A model generated the notes under the pieces. It was not told the origin of the DNA. It saw only the letters and a list, made by a program, of their open reading frames with translations, and searched no databases. The position numbers and the translations under genes were made by a program. A stretch of DNA of 64,000 nucleotides from Turnera subulata (taxonomy: Eukaryota; Streptophyta; Magnoliopsida; Malpighiales; Passifloraceae): NCBI GenBank assembly GCA_028386065.3, contig JAKUCV010000198.1, positions 18,955 through 82,954 of the forward strand. The letters are read 5' to 3'. Position 1 is the first letter of the stretch; each line of letters opens with the position of its first letter. Positions 44,701 through 56,261 of the stretch are shown piece after piece.

Positions 44701-46679
44701 TTATCGGAAAAATAGGTTATATGGTTATATTTTCTGGAAATGGAGTTTTCTAAAGAAAATAATAATTGGAAACTATATTTGGAAAGTATAATAATTTTTA
44801 TGGAGATATTATGGAAAATATATATATATATATTATAAATTCCAGAAAAATTATAGTAACTACTATTTTGAGAAATTATAATTATTTTATGAAAATATAT
44901 TTTGAAAAGAGTTTTAATTAAAGTATGGTACCGAAATTATATTCGGAAATACGTACGGTAAATATTTTCGGTAAATGGAAATAATAAGGGATAAGAACCG
45001 GGATGGGTTATTACGCAGTTTGGCATCATAGAGTACCGAATATGTGCATTTTTGTGTATGCATTGTTTTGTTGTATAGGTTATGATATCGAGCAGTTCCT
45101 GTGGAACCGGCGTCGGACCGGTCATTGTTTCCGGAGTTGAGTAATCGGCCAACGTGAGGATGGATTTCCTTCAATATGTGCCTATATTACTCGGTTATCA
45201 TGTTTTGATGATTGTGCATTGTTGAATGTTGCTTTTGCTGTGTTTTGATTCGGGATGTTTATCCCGGTGTCTTGACTTGCTATTTTTGGGATGTTTATTC
45301 CCGTGTCGATTTTCTGTGTCTTTTGGAACAAGTATAATGGAATAAGTAATAAACTGTGACAAGGATGTCGATCCTTGGTATTTTTGGATGGGATGTCTAT
45401 CCCGGTACTTTGGTTAGGGATGTCGATCCCTACGATTTGGTTTTGACGACGATAATATAATTGTCGCGTGATAAGTAGTGGTACGACTCGATGGTTTAAG
45501 ACTGTTTCGTGGTGGTCGTGACCTGGGTTACTTGATAAGCATGTCTATGCTTGGGATGTCTATCCCGTGATATATTTTTGGGATGTTTATCCCTGGGTTC
45601 GTATTTTTGAGATGTCGATCCCTGGGTTCTCTGGATTTGGTCTGGCACCCGGAATGTGTTGATAACCAGGTTTGACCACTAGTTTATCCGTGACGGGGTC
45701 CGGAAAGATAAAATTGGATAATTGGATTTTATTTGAGTCTTTTCGGTCTTGGACCGGTTTTGGGTTTTTACCTGTTTTTGGACCTTGAGTAATTTTAGAG
45801 TGCATATTGATTGTCTTTCCTTCGTCGGTGAGCACTTCGGACTCACCCCTCACCTGCAGGCTTTCATCCCGTAGGATGAGTTACTTTTGGTACAGGTTGA
45901 TGCATTCCAGACAGGCTGCAGCGTTATCCCTTGGACAGGGCTTGGATCCATAGTTTGCATCTATGCATACAGTGTTTATGTGAGTTTCATAAGTCTTCCG
46001 TGTATGTTTTTACTATTATTGGGCCATTAGGCCGGCTGTGTTATTGTTGATGTTTTCTATTTTGGGCTGTTGAGCCCGTGTTCCTGTTATATACACTGTA
46101 TGCTGGTCTTATTTTGGTTGGGTTGTCACAGTTCCGGCACGTGTTTACTGTGTACGGTAAATACGGGTCGGGGCGCTTCATTTTGGATTGGTATATTTTG
46201 GCTGTTATGCTTGTTTTCGACCTTGAGTAATTTATAGTGTTGCATATTGATTGTCTATCCATGGTTGGTGGGCACTTCGGACTCACCCCTCACCTGCGGG
46301 CTTTCATCCCGTAGGTTGAGTTATTTGTGGTTCAGGTATGATGCATTCCAAACAGGCTGCGACGTTATCCCTCGGACAAGACTCGGATCCATTAGTTTGC
46401 ATCTATGTTGCATATAGTGTCTTTGTGAGTTATTAAGTCTTCCGCTGTGCTGATTATTATTATTGTTGGGCCTTGGGCCGGTTGTGATGTTATTGATGTT
46501 TCCGAGTTTGGATGACGGTTTATATGTTGGGCCGAAGGGTCGGATTTCTGATGTTTATATTTTGGGCTGTTGAGCCAGAGTTTCTGTTGTATACACTGTA
46601 TGCTGGGCTTAGTTGGTTGGGTCGTTACAGTTCCGATACGTGTTTACTATGTATGGTAAATACGGGTCGGGGCGTCTCA
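40743..46679 (+). repeat. 3' LTR of the 13 kb element, split by a nested LTR
   Basis: Its two parts, 40743-43233 and 46181-46679, together match the 5' LTR end to end with few substitutions. Differences are an extra ~55-base GC-rich block near 41560 and a (TA)n run at 41725-41769. Confidence 0.85.
43234..46180 (+). mobile_element. Nested solo LTR of the same superfamily
   Basis: TGTAATAGCCCGGG to GGGCGCTTCA, 2947 bases, diverged from the surrounding LTR but colinear with it (start block, splice-donor-like caag|gtgagc at 44231, 'ggatgtttatccc' repeats, 'cattccagacaggctg'). It interrupts the host LTR at 'gagtct/ttttgg'. No 5-bp TSD could be read (agtct versus ttttg), so insertion followed by mutation, or recombination, are both possible. 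Confidence 0.75.
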
Positions 46680-46683
46680 CATT

Positions 46684-47094
46684 GGAGCGCCTCCAACATG
46701 TGGCTCCAAATCACAAGAAAGTCAGCACATGTTTAGCAGACTCTTAGGTTTGATGATTTTAGGATTGTCAGATTCGAATCTATCCATTGTGAGACCTGCC
46801 CAGATCCTTAGTCCAATATTTTCTAAGTTAAACTAAGCTAGCTACCAGACTTATAGAGTATAGGAGCGCCTCCAACAAGTTGCCTCAAAGTTCCAGAAAA
46901 TCAGCACAAGTTGGACAGATACCTAGTTTTGATGGTCCTAGGTTTGGGCTAAATCGAGATAAATCTTTCTTAATCCTGTCCAGATCAATAGATAAACATT
47001 TTCTAAGTTGAATCATGCTAGATTTCTGGTTTATAGGGTCTAGGAGCATCTCTAACATTTACCTCAAAGTTATAAGAAATCCAATGTGGTCCGT
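46684..47094 (+). repeat. About 180-bp tandem repeat, 2.3 copies
   Basis: Units start at 46684, 46863 and 47043 (ggagcgcctccaaca / ggagcatctctaaca), each followed by 'ctca/caaa...agaaa.tcagcacatg' and 'tttctaagttgaa'. A weaker relative lies at about 33545 on the other side of the 13 kb insertion, consistent with one LTR split by that insertion. Confidence 0.8.
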
Positions 47095-47593
47095 GGGCAT
47101 GAAAGGGACTTAAACCCATTAAAATAATGCCATTAGTATACATACCAATCCCACTAACCTCAAACCTTAAAAAATCTGATTTCATTATTTAATTCAAGAG
47201 TTTGGATGGTGGGATAAAATATTCATAAACCTAATTTGTCATTAATCAAAATCAATTAAGCACATGGTTAGGTAATTAGATTAGAATACTAATTAGTGCT
47301 AATTGACTAACTAATTAATTACTAATGCACATGTTAATTATCTTAATCCAACACTTTGGAGGATTCATATCTTATTGGCCCAAACTTAATATCTATTTAT
47401 AACCCAAAATTAAATAAATAAAAAGGGCAAAAACAAATAGAAAGAAATAACCAAAAAAATACCCTTATTCTGCCACATTAAATCACAAACATATTCATGC
47501 CAATAATCAAATCATCTCATCAATCAAAGACATAAATATATTTATAATTCAAAAATAATAGAATAAATCATGGGTTAAATTTGGGTGTTCACA
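47095..47593 (-). repeat. LTR fragment of the TGTGAAC family
   Basis: Read on the minus strand from 47593: TGTGAACACCCAAATTTAACCC, the same start as the LTR at 30700. The remainder is AT-rich with 'aattaattag' runs, and it fades near 47095. Confidence 0.55.
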
Positions 47594-48134
47594 GTCATGT
47601 GTCGCTTTCAGGATGATCTGTTTTGTTTTGGAGGGCGCCAAATTGTCAACATTCAAATCTTCCTGTAGTCGCTTTCAGGTTTTGGCCCGAGACACACCAT
47701 TCATTGGTCTGCACATATTTAGCTAAGTCTTAGATTGGACCCGAATTCTGAATAGCTCTGACTTTTGATCCGTTGAGATACCTTTTACCATGTATACCAG
47801 AAACTAAAACAAGTAGGATACCATGTTGATTGACTAAAACACAAAAAGATCAAACAACACAACTTCTATGACCTAGAAGCTTGGTGAAAGTGACATTACA
47901 CCTCCACTTTGCACACTCCACAATCCCACTTACTGCATTCTTCAAAAACATATCATGGGTTGGTCAATCCCAAGTAGGTGAACTGAAGAGATAGTTAATT
48001 CAAAAGTAATGCAAGGATTTGTCATAATCAAAACATAGTTAAGGTGTTAAAACGTATAGTATATGGCCATAAAGATTAAGACATTAGTATGAGTATTAAT
48101 TATGATAAATATATTTAATTAGTCATAAACAATA
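47594..48134. other. Unassigned retroelement-like DNA
   Basis: It contains 'tgtcgctttcagg' twice (47600, 47668) and no ORF of note. It ends in the 9-bp target copy of the Mutator-like element. Confidence 0.35.
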
Positions 48135-48550
48135 GGGTTTTTGGGTTTTTTGGATCCCGAACTTATGCGTTTTAGCCAATTTGCTACCCTCACTTTTTGT
48201 TTGGCCGGGCATGTACCCCGACTTTTCCTGGGCAGCCCAATCGTGATTCCCTGGTCAGGTACCTGTTGACGTGGCTGCCCGGATTTAGGGGTTTGGGAAG
48301 AGTTAAAAAACGCGTCGTTTTGTGCCTGAACGATTGTCGCTTTCGATTTTGCAATGACACATCAGATACACATTAATGTGGGTCCTATTTTAATGTTTTA
48401 ATGTTTTTAATAATTTTCTATTTTTTATTTCTTTTACAATTTTCAATTTTCTTTATCATAATTATTTTATTACTTTTAAATATTTTCTTTTGTTTTACTA
48501 TTTTATTTTCTCCATTAGTTTCTTTATTTTGGTTCTCTTTTGGTTTCTAG

Positions 48551-49204
48551 ATGGATTTCCACAGTCTGCCCAAGAAAGAGCTGTACACTCGGTGCAAAAA
48601 GAGCAAGATCCCTGCTAACATGACCAACATCGCCATGGCTGATGCCCTCGTTGCTCTTGTGATAAGGTACTCATTCGTTTAACTTTTTTTTTCTTCCCCT
48701 TCTTGCTTCACGTTGTTTTTCGCTCATTCGTTGTTCCCGCTATAGATAGATGCCATTTGGTTGTCCAGAGTGGATTCATGAAATGTCTCAAGGGTTATAT
48801 TGTAAACCTCAGACTCCTTGAATCGTTATGGCTTTGAGATTTATTTAAAAAAGAATCTTCCGGGATTAGTGGTTTCTTGGTGTCTTTACTCTTTGCAAAG
48901 AATGGATCATGAAAATCACCCATTCTTCATTGAATCCAATGATTAATTAATTTTTTTTTTCAGATCTAAGACTACAATGAATTGATGTGGGCACTGATGT
49001 TAACATCTCTCAGATATTAAATCTTTTCTTTTTTGGGTTTGTGTTTTGGGTGATTCTTTCCAAAATCCAGTGATGATTCTTCTTTTCTTTTCCTTATAGT
49101 TTTTGAATCTTTGTTGATAACAATTTGTTTTGAGGTTGGCTAAAACAGTAAGTATATAATATAGGTGCTTTCTTTGCCAGGTTGAAGGTCTGAATGAAGT
49201 CTAA
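48551..49204 (+). pseudogene. Gene fragment captured by the Mutator-like element
   Basis: Exon 48551-48666 encodes MDFHSLPKKELYTRCKKSKI and continues PANMTNIAMADALVALVI. A GT...AG intron (48667-49180) is retained, followed by VEGLNEV and a stop (49181-49204). Joining the exons gives a one-base frameshift (the donor side reads GTGATAAG, one A short). The motif set 'KELQ.LCKK.KIPANMTN.AMADAL..L..VEGL' is one I recall from a conserved plant protein of unknown role. Only its beginning is present, so this is a transduplicated copy, not a working gene. Region 55316-55450 (LPPPPTRVAGRGRGRW) may be a further captured part. Confidence 0.65.
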
Positions 49205-49340
49205 AATTTACCACCACACAATCTCCAGCAATCCCCTGCAAAGATAATTCCCAATTCCCTCGATCAAAATAGCTCTCTTCTTTGTTGTTATTGTGGTGGT
49301 GTGATTGTCACCAGTGATGTTATATGTGATAAGTTATCTT

Positions 49341-49776
49341 TGTTAGATAATTAACATGAACAATCATAATAATCAGGAATCAAAAGACGATAATTTAATT
49401 CCCAATTCAAACATTAACATAATACCCATTAGATCTTAGAACTAATTATCTCCCACTAATAACATGAGATTGAAGACATACCTGGTAAATCGATTATGTT
49501 GTCTTCTAAATTCTGTTGATCTTCTCCAGATTTGTCTTGATGCTTTCATGAGGAATAGATTTCTCTCTCTTGCCTCTGTCTTTCTTTCTAACGTTTGTCA
49601 AATGGTGTAACAGAACGTTAAGCGACTGGAGAGAGAGGACCTATTCCATAATATTGTATTTATACACCCCATCAAGTGTTGATTAGAAAACCCTAATAAC
49701 TGACCAATAGGATTTTGCCACGTCATTAAATAAAACACAATATTATATGGGCCACATAAAAGGAAATATTCTTACA
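49341..49776 (-). repeat. 3' LTR of the nested copia element
   Basis: 436 bases, TGTTAG...CTTACA in plus reading. On the minus strand a TATA box (ggtgtataaatac, about 49670) marks U3/R. Confidence 0.88.
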
Positions 49777-51169
49777 TTCTCCCACTTGGCACATATGATA
49801 TTATACGTTTCATGATCGTAATGTGCAAAATAATCTAATTGATCAACATCACATAAATAAGCAAAAACCAACAAGGATCATAGCGGTTCCGTGTTAATTA
49901 TTTGAAACACGGTTCCTTCCATGTATCACATACTAGTTCCATACTTACTTCACTTAAAATGGAATTAAACGTCATGGTCCACTTTATGTCTTCAATGAAG
50001 ACCAATTCTGTCTGCACTCTTATATACTATCATGTATGCATACAAACATGATTAGACAGAATTAGATAAATCAGAAACAATCAATCAAGAGCTCAAAGTG
50101 TCAATAACATTACTATAATCAATTATGAATAGGATTTCAATAAGCACCCATCTTACTGACATACAACCTAAATGTCATAGGTGACAACTCTCTCATTATT
50201 GGATCCATACTCATATTAGTACTTATATGTTCAACTGACACTTTTGTTTCTGAACTTCTTCTTTAACGATAATGTACTTTAACTTAATGTGTTTTCCACC
50301 TTTACAGTACACATCAGCTTTCAGAGAAGAAGATTGCTGCAACATTATTACAGTAAGTTTTCAGCGACTTGGCGATACAGTCGACAATTCCAAGCCCTGA
50401 AATAAAATTATGCAACCATAATCCATAAATATAGCTTTATAAAAGCTATATAAATCTAGCCCCAAAAGTGGATATAACAATGACAATTTATGTCACATTC
50501 ATCCAACATATTGCTCTTTTATCTAAAATGAGCAAATAACAATTCATGAACTTCAACATAGTCCAACAATCAGTGAGGCTTGGATTTAAGTATCTAATCA
50601 CTTTAATGTAATCAGACATCTTATATGTGAGTATTAAATCTTCCTAATTTGTGCATACTTTAGACATCTCAAAGTAAATGCACAAGAAACATTCTCCAGC
50701 TAGTGAGGTTTCAATTCATTTCTTATACATTAATTGAGACTAAAATCTCCCTCCTGAATTGAAACATCACTCGATGAAATTTAATCTAAATATCTTGAAC
50801 TTTTGTAGAGCCTTATTGATATATACATCTTGAGACAAACCAAAATATTATTTTATTTAATTATGGAATATTTAATTCCAATCACATAAAATGTCTCAAG
50901 TATATCATATATTCAAAAGTTCATAGATAAGAAATTCTTGGTTATAATTCATAAGTAAACCAATATCATAATTAGCTAGCAAGATACTGTTAATATACAT
51001 AAACAAAATTAATTTGCTCCCACTGATCTTTAGATATATACACCGATTAACAGTGTTTCATTAGAATCTAAAGAAGGTAATGAAATTATTAAACAAGGAT
51101 GCCATTACTATGGAGCTTTCTTAAATATGTATATCAACATACATGCCATGTAATTTTTTTTTTTTTTTT

Positions 51170-51480
51170 AGAAGCCCAAAGTCGGTTCATATAAACCTCT
51201 TCCTTTAAATGTCATTCAGAAAAGCATTTTGACATTCATTTAGTTTGACCCCACATCAGAATGAGCCACTATTGCTATAATGATTCTTAAGAGTCCTTTT
51301 GGAAACAAAAGAAAAGGCCTCTTTGTAGGTAATGCCATCTTACTGAGTATAATACTAGACAACTGATTTGGCTTTATATTTTTCGATATTGCCAATAGAG
51401 TCGTGTTTGGTCTTAAAGACCCGTTATACACAAATCTTTCACATAATTTTGGCAACTCTACTAAAACCCAAACTTAGTTG
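51170..51480 (-). pseudogene. Degenerate copia reverse transcriptase
   Basis: On the minus strand, across frameshifts and stops: RVFKTKHDSIGNIEKYKAK (RT block 1), then a 'TQ.DGITYKEAFS' block, and 'GVKLNECQNAFLND', a decayed form of 'LDVKTAFLNG'. This fixes the element as Ty1/copia and its orientation as minus. A poly(T) run at 51151-51170 follows. Confidence 0.75.
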
Positions 51481-54400
51481 TAATCCATTCGTTTCAACTC
51501 TTCTTTCATGACATTCAACCACATTTCAAAATCATTATGACTTAAAATGTAACTGAACCTTCATTTATCTCAAGTCAAATTCAGACTGTTGTAAATAAAT
51601 CATAAGATCATATGAAATCATAGATATTCTTGATTTATGAGATCATCTTAATATGATCTTTACGATTTATTTACTGAGATTCAATTATTGTAGATTCATT
51701 GATGACGATTATATCATTTATGAGTAGGAAAATTTTGTTGTTCTAAATAAATTGTCAGATTGATCGACAATTACAGAAACAACAACTCTAGTAAAAGTCA
51801 CTTGTACATAGATATGTAACAAGGCTTTATAAACTTTTACCTTTAAAGATTTTCCACTCCCACTAATGTCACCATTCTTAATGAAACTTGCAATCTCAGT
51901 TTCATTCATTCTGATAAAATGGTTAGAACAGCAAAATATATCACCCTCTGGATAACCAATAAATATATTGCATGTTCATAAGTCCAGTATATTTACACAT
52001 GGATCATAAATCTTAACTTCACCAAGCAACTTCATACATACAGGTGCTTTAGACTAGATTTCTATATTTATCCAAAGCTCAAAATGAGTCTTGGAATCAT
52101 CATAATAGAAACCTATCTAATAACCAAATGGTGAGTTTCAAGGTATACATCCATGATAATGAGGGTTATAATAAATTACTCATTATGCTCATAACCATTT
52201 TCATAAGGGTACATTTCATCTCTCAACAATTAAATTTAGTTGCAATGTACCATCATTGTGTATTAACGCAATGTCATGCTTTTCTAAAAATCTAGCAAAT
52301 AGACCAACAATTTGTCTAAATTTGTTATGCTTCCCATAATACTTATCATCTCTATCAGACCTAATGTTTTCACTATTTTGTCTATTTGTTTCTCAACTTT
52401 ATTGATAAATACATTTAAGTCATTTATCAATTGAGATTTTACATACAATAGACATACCAACACATAATGTGAAAAGACATTGGTAAAGATGATAAAGATT
52501 ATCCATCAAAAGTTGTTTCATTAAAAGATCACATGTCTTCACGTAATCTCAAGAGCTAGGTGCTTGTGGCTAATTTTCTTAAGTGTGCCTTGCTTGTTTT
52601 CTTAATACAAACCACACAATTGCCAAGATTAATAAAATCCAACTAATAGGATTTCATTATTTATTAATCTTCGCATTCTTTCCTTAGACTTATGTCTAAA
52701 TCTTTATGCCACAAGTGAGTAAAATTCCCATCACCTAATCTATATTTTGAACAACATTATGATGCAAATTTAATAAAATAACTATACACAAGGAACCAAT
52801 ACCCACTTTATGAAGGTCATCCTAAAGTACCAAAAATATTAAAATAAAATTTTCTACATGCTGAACATCCATTCTTAATTTTGTAAACATACAAAATCAA
52901 ATTTTGAAAAATAAATCAAGATTTGAAAGTAATGAGTATTTAATCGATACTTAAAAATACTTGATGGTGTTCACTGTAAAAGCATGCAAAAAGTTTTGAT
53001 GGCCTCTATTGGAGAATTATATTGGAATCCTTCATAAACATAAATTTTGCATCAAGCTCATATGTAGATGTTACATCCACATAATCTACTAGGAAATATA
53101 ACGAACTTTAATTAGATTGATTCAAAACATATTCAAGCATTGAGCTTATCTTTTCCATTTTGAACCATGTCTTGTAATTAAGACAATCCACATAATAGTG
53201 CCTGCATTTCCTAATGACACTTATCATTATTCGTTATTGTGGATTTGAGCAAATGATCCATTGATTTTCAATGATCCTTTATAGCTCTTTTCACCTTTCT
53301 TTCCTAGTTTTTCATTAGCTCTTGAGCAACATATGACATCATTGTATGATTTCCTTGTTCTTAAGTCTCGCCTCTTTCTAAGCAAGTATGCTTTCAATTA
53401 TGTCACACTCTATTTCTCTTTTGATTTATGGAAAATAGAATGGACTACACTCAATAGGCAAGAAAAGATCAACAAATTGTACAAGGAAATAACCATTTAC
53501 AATTATTCTCATACTATACAATCTTGCTGCTAAAATAGACATTATGGAAATATGACTTAATATTACTCTTCATAATCATTCACATAAACATAAAGCTTTG
53601 CATGTTCATCTTTCCCTTGCTTTATGGATTTTTTTTTTAATGCTTTCGTTAGTACTGCTTTAATCAATAAGAGCAGTGGGCTTACCGATTAAAGGTAATA
53701 AGTCTAGATTCCAAGAACTTAAATGAAGCTAGACTTGTCTCATAAATCGTCAAGCCCGTATAACTTAATAACAACTTAAGCTTGCGAATGAAGAGTAACT
53801 TAATATCGTAAATCTCACATAGATAGACAATTCGTTATTTAAATCTACATACATTATGTATATATTGATATTTTCCTTTGGGAAATATACCAATACAACC
53901 AAAATCGTAATTGATGCTTGAGTAGATTTAACATAATTTAAATATATTAATTGACCATCTGTTATGTTCATAATCATAAAATGATTAATCAACCTTTGGG
54001 TTGATCCTTAAATATTTTATGAAAATAAACTTGATTTTCTCATGATAAAATAAATCATCACCATCATGCCATCACATTAATTGCATCACATACTCATGAG
54101 TAAATCAATAGTTTTCTTAATTTTGATATCCATAAAGCATTCCAATTCGGCCACTTTGGTGACTAACAAATTGTACATAAAATAGATATCAAATATTTAC
54201 TTAAGTGTCTCTCTTCTTAAAATTGATATCTAGAAAACATTCTAATTTGGCCACTTTGGTGACTAACAAATTATACATAAATAGATATCAAATTCTACAT
54301 AGGTGTTTATGTAAAAGAGACCGTTAGCAAGTCCAACGTATAATTAAAGAATTCTGGACTTAAATGCATTATCAGAAGATATTCTGGACTAAAATCTAAT

Positions 54401-55087
54401 CTGTCTCGTAAGGACGTTAATGACAGAAATATTAATGTGTGGACTAAAATGAAAAATGACCTTAATTTTCCAATAACACACCGTTCATATTTCGTTTGAA
54501 GACAAACATAAAATTCAATTTAACTGAAGGTACGGTCATACAATGCACCCTTATCAAGAAAAAATGGAAATTCGACTATAATTTTCCACAAAGCCCATTA
54601 TCACTAATACCTCAATGACAACCATAAACATGATTTCACATAAGGTCAAAATTCATTTAATGCACAATTAATGCACGCTTTCCAACATTATATTACATAT
54701 TAATGAATGCGGCAGAAAACAAAGCAAAGAAAATATAATACTTTAATCCCATTAATGTTGTACAATTAATGTATTAATGTTTTTCCGGCAAAACAAACAA
54801 TAATACCTAGTAATAGTTTCTTTGCGTCATCTAATTGTAAGAATTCAAAAGAAACTTCCAATGCGATTGAATAAAACATAAAACCGAAACGATTTCCAAA
54901 TCGCCGCTAGCCACATTATGCGATTTGTATTTGTGTCATCCAAGGGTTTATACAGTAATAAAATATTGAATCAATTATATGGAACACAATATTTAATCAA
55001 AACAATTACTCGATGCTTTTGATAATTAAGCATGATAACATTATATAAGGGGAGATAACTGATCTTAAACCATGCTCCGCTACCACA

Positions 55088-55310
55088 TGTTAGATAATTA
55101 ACATGAACAATCATAATAATCAGGAATCAAAAGACGATAATTTAATTCCCAATTCAAACATTAACATAATACCCATTAGATCTTAGAACTAATTATCTCC
55201 CACTAATAACATGAGATTGAAGACATACCTGGTAAATCGATTATGTTGTCTTCTAAATTCTGTTGATCTTCTCCAGATTTGTCTTGATGCTTTCATGAGG
55301 AATAGTTACA
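55088..55310 (-). repeat. 5' LTR of the nested copia element, internally deleted
   Basis: Its first 218 bases equal 49341-49558. Then 213 bases (49559-49771 of the other LTR) are missing, and the last five (ttaca) and the TSD are present. The missing part is U3 with the TATA box. Confidence 0.88.
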
Positions 55311-56261
55311 ATCTTATTAAAAGGCTCTACCTTGGGCTTGAGTTTTGGGAACAACGAAGGGAACGAAATTCTCCCTCCACCGCCGACAAGGGTGGCGGGC
55401 AGAGGCAGAGGACGCTGGGGTAGCAGGACTTAAATGATGGAATTAGATGGTGGAACTGGAAAACAAAATAATTAGTTTTATCCTACAACAAAACAAATGC
55501 AAGATAGTTCTATCTAAAAATTATTAATAATTATGAGAATTTTCTCTCTGCACTTTTTCCCACTTTATAATTTTTAATAATTTTTATAAGTTATCATTTT
55601 CTTGTTTATTATGTTTTTCTTTGTTATAATTGTTTAATAATGAAAATAAAAAATTATTGGATTATTATTATAAAGAGAAAACCTATAAAAGAAAAAGGGA
55701 AAAGTGGGACCTGCAATGACATGTGCATCTAATCTGATGTGTCATTGCAAAATCGAAAACGACGTCGTTTAGGCACAAAACAACATCATTTTGAAACACT
55801 TCCCAAACCCCAACTCCGAACAGCCTGGCACGTCAGCAAGTACATGACCAGGGGATCACAATTGGACTGCCCCAGAAAAGTCAGAGTACATGACCGGCCA
55901 AAAAATATAAAAATACATAATTGGCCAAAACGCTAAAGATGGGGCCTAAAAATCCCCAAAACCCTAAGCAATATGTTAATCATCATGAGATTCACACGTT
56001 GTGTGTAGGGCATTAAGGCCAATTAGTGGGTTTTCGGGGATAATTTTTTGTGGGGATAAGCCTACGAATAATTTTGGAATGGCGTCACACTGACCCCATT
56101 CTTAAAAGGGTCCAATTGCGCCACTAGCCTTACAACATTGCAATTAGATTGGTTTGTCCCATCCAGAAGTGCTTAAAAAAAAAAAAAAAACAAAGCGAAG
56201 GTGATAATTGTTCTTTTGGCTTTCTGATTCCCAAACTCTCCCATTCTATCAAACCAACCAT

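Larger units (their letters stand above)
33727..46679 (+). mobile_element. 13 kb gypsy-type LTR element without gag-pol (LARD-like)
   Basis: Two closely similar LTRs (33727-36599 and 40743-46679, the latter with an insertion) flank a 4.1 kb interior that has a primer-binding-site-like start and a polypurine tract end but no gag, protease, RT, RNase H or integrase. The interior carries two antisense ORFs (37027-37539, 40178-40555) and a solo-LTR insertion (38304-39757). Flanks catag (33722-33726) and cattg (46680-46684) form a 5-bp TSD with one mismatch. It must have been mobilised by proteins supplied in trans, if it ever moved as this structure. Confidence 0.85.
49341..55310 (-). mobile_element. 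Ty1/copia element nested in the Mutator-like element
   Basis: Flanked by atctt at 49336-49340 and 55311-55315. Left LTR 49341-49776 is followed by ttctcccacttggca, the complement of a polypurine tract. Right LTR 55088-55310 is preceded by the complement of a primer-binding site (TGGTAGCGGAGCATGG). The 218 bases shared by both LTRs appear identical. The interior (5.3 kb) has only short ORFs. Confidence 0.9.
48135..55964. mobile_element. Mutator-like element (Pack-MULE) with 9-bp TSD
   Basis: Long terminal inverted repeats of about 260 bases (48135-48392 and 55703-55964) share gggttttt(g)gg, gcgttttagcc, ggccgg.catgtac, ccctggtca, gctgacgtg and cgattttgcaatgacacatcaga. Flanks taaacaata (48126-48134) and taagcaata (55965-55973) form a 9-bp TSD with one mismatch, the hallmark of Mutator transposition. 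After removing the nested copia element the body is about 1.85 kb, has no transposase, and holds a captured gene fragment. Confidence 0.88.

Noticed and set aside
56174..56190. Poly(A) run just before the sugar transporter, possible retroposon tail
   Set aside because: Only a 7-base direct repeat (gataatt) flanks the segment, too short to call a TSD.
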